A DNA stretch of 22,475 nucleotides from IMG/VR virus record IMGVR_UViG_3300031523_000010, positions 1 to 22,475 of that record; one strand, given 5' to 3'. This stretch comes from a virus. A program made the translations under genes and the position numbers. The notes below the pieces were generated by a model. That model was not told the DNA's origin. It was given only the letters and a program-made list of their open reading frames with translations, and made no database searches. This document shows positions 21,321-22,475 of the stretch, in pieces; position 1 is the stretch's first letter, and every line of letters begins with the position of its first letter.

Positions 21321-22475
21321 TCAGTTTGTTAACCATTCTTTTCGTGCTTCAATATCATCCCCAAATAACAATTTCAGAGTGGACCCTATCAATCCATCAT
21401 CGATGAAGGGGATTAAACATTCGCTATTTTCTAATACCATTTGGAAATCTAATTTGGACATACTTCCCAAACCTTTCATGTATTCAGCAGTATATGATGT
21501 GTATTTATGTTTACTTTTTTCATATTCTGCTCTGTTCACAAAATGTATTCGTTTACTACCTTTACTTAGCACAACATTCGGAGCTACTAGCCTATATATG
21601 ATTGGTGTTTTTAATGGATCAAACAACTCTGGCCAGAATTGGAAGAATAGATTGATCAACAGATCGCAGATATCAGCTCCATCTGGATCAGAATCTGTCA
21701 TTATTATGATCTTGCCGAATCTCAACTCATGTCTGATTGCTTTCTTACCTGGGATCAACCCGATGCTCAATAATAAGTTGGTGATCTTTCCCATCTTTAG
21801 TAGTTCAGCTGGCCCAATACCGTATACGTTGTTAATCTTTCCAGTCAATGGAAACGATCCTACTCGTTCCGGATTACGAACTTCAATTATTCCAGATGAT
21901 GCCGATAATCCCTCTGTGATAATTATACTGCAATCGCCCCGATGCTTACTTGTAGCATCAGTCAACCCAGGAACTTTCTTTTTGAGATTCTTTGACAAAC
22001 TCTTAATAGCTTCATCATTTGCCTTAGAGTGGTGGCGTGCAGCAGCTCTAGTCAATACAACATCTAACCACTCGGTCTTTTGTTTGGAAAATTGCTTCCA
22101 TTGTGACGTCAACACATCTTGTATATTTTTTCGTAGATTTGGTCCAGTCAATCTGTTTTTACTTTGGGCGTCGTATTCTGGGTTGGCTAGTTTAAGTACA
22201 CCAAATACAATCAGGTTCTGGCGAACATCATTCTTAGTCAATACACATTTCTGTTTTTTAGCTTGACTCTTCAGTGAGTCAATCACGATGTCACTAAACG
22301 CATTTATGAATTGAGTGTTACACAGCCCACCATCAAACAACAACGAACTATTAACCCAGGTGAACATTAACTCATCCACTCCCTTATGCAAATCAAATGC
22401 TACATAGAAATCCATGTTATCTGAACTGAATTTGAAAAAATCGGTGGATACTTTCGATATTACATCACTGAACCC
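21321..22475 (-). CDS. 39: DNA topoisomerase II, large subunit (gp39/gp60 type), 5' end outside window
   Basis: The open frame runs to the right edge (384 residues in window, beginning GFSDVISKVST), so the in-frame ATG at 22415 is internal. It matches the GyrB transducer and TOPRIM regions: LLFDGGLCNTQF, LTGPNLRKNI, the TOPRIM Glu in ITEGLSASSG (E188 counted from the edge), FPLTGKINNV, and TDSDPDGADI (D261, D263, D265) for the metal site. The ATPase domain would lie beyond the edge. Both TOPRIM parts are in one frame, so this phage has the subunit unsplit, unlike T4, where gp39 and gp60 are separate. First gene seen of the unit that continues to 19215. Confidence 0.93.
   Translation of the reverse strand, partial: GFSDVISKVSTDFFKFSSDNMDFYVAFDLHKGVDELMFTWVNSSLLFDGGLCNTQFINAFSDIVIDSLKSQAKKQKCVLTKNDVRQNLIVFGVLKLANPEYDAQSKNRLTGPNLRKNIQDVLTSQWKQFSKQKTEWLDVVLTRAAARHHSKANDEAIKSLSKNLKKKVPGLTDATSKHRGDCSIIITEGLSASSGIIEVRNPERVGSFPLTGKINNVYGIGPAELLKMGKITNLLLSIGLIPGKKAIRHELRFGKIIIMTDSDPDGADICDLLINLFFQFWPELFDPLKTPIIYRLVAPNVVLSKGSKRIHFVNRAEYEKSKHKYTSYTAEYMKGLGSMSKLDFQMVLENSECLIPFIDDGLIGSTLKLLFGDDIEARKEWLTN

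Noticed and set aside
21502-21509. CATAAATAC on the minus strand inside the topoisomerase gene
   Set aside because: It is in coding sequence about 190 nt before the next gene; too far and likely chance.
21379-22266. 295-codon open frame on the plus strand
   Set aside because: It is antisense to the topoisomerase large subunit, whose TOPRIM motifs are clear; the plus-strand translation has no recognisable domain and no Shine-Dalgarno or promoter.
1-22475. tRNA genes, CRISPR arrays, IS elements or attachment sites
   Set aside because: No cloverleaf with a TTCRA-type arm, no regularly spaced repeats, no transposase and no paired direct repeats were seen; gaps between genes are too short for most of these.

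Overview
The window is part of the genome of a T4-like, contractile-tailed bacteriophage. The evidence is a set of recognisable T4-type proteins: B-family DNA polymerase (gp43), DnaB-type replicative helicase (gp41), both subunits of the phage type II topoisomerase (gp39 and gp52), aerobic ribonucleotide reductase (NrdA and NrdB) and a DsbA-like transcription factor. There are also short intergenic sites close to the T4 late-promoter core TATAAATA. The DNA is AT-rich by eye, genes are tightly packed with 1-nt (TAATG) or 4-nt (ATGA) overlaps, and I saw no tRNA, rRNA, IS element or CRISPR array. Nothing in the sequence identifies the host. The mix with a CYTH enzyme, a retropepsin-like protein and a Cas4/RecB-like nuclease recalls marine relatives of T4, but that is an impression.

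Layout, following transcription. On the minus strand from the right edge lie the topoisomerase large subunit (cut by the edge), an Acb1-like 2H phosphoesterase, the topoisomerase medium subunit and a small membrane protein. A near-perfect sigma70 promoter (19185-19214) then starts two small unknown genes, ending at a hairpin (18401-18438) that faces nrdB. The only plus-strand genes are nrdA and nrdB (14929-18395), separated by a terminator. Left of a divergent control region (14690-14928), a minus-strand unit runs from a 239-aa unknown protein through several small unknowns, an Sm-like protein and a zinc-ribbon protein to the helicase. It ends at a perfect-palindrome terminator (9491-9520). 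Two late-type promoters (9476-9483 and 9409-9416) then start a unit of small and acidic proteins with capsid-targeting-like N-termini, a basic protein, a PD-(D/E)XK nuclease, a retropepsin-like protein and a degenerate 2OG-oxygenase-like protein. A sigma70-type promoter (4704-4732) precedes dsbA and the CYTH gene. A perfect TATAAATA inside the CYTH gene precedes a tail-fibre-like gene, and the polymerase follows.

The most striking observation is the polymerase. It is split into two overlapping genes between catalytic motifs A and B. The second gene (1-1479, open at the left edge) is interrupted exactly in motif C (YGD/TDS) by a 153-residue mini-intein with all expected splicing residues and no homing endonuclease. 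An active polymerase therefore seems to need two translation products to assemble and one of them to undergo protein splicing.

Together the genes cover DNA synthesis (polymerase, helicase, topoisomerase), precursor supply (NrdAB), DNA end processing (nuclease), late transcription (DsbA), possible capsid or tail components, and a probable counter-defence enzyme (Acb1-like).
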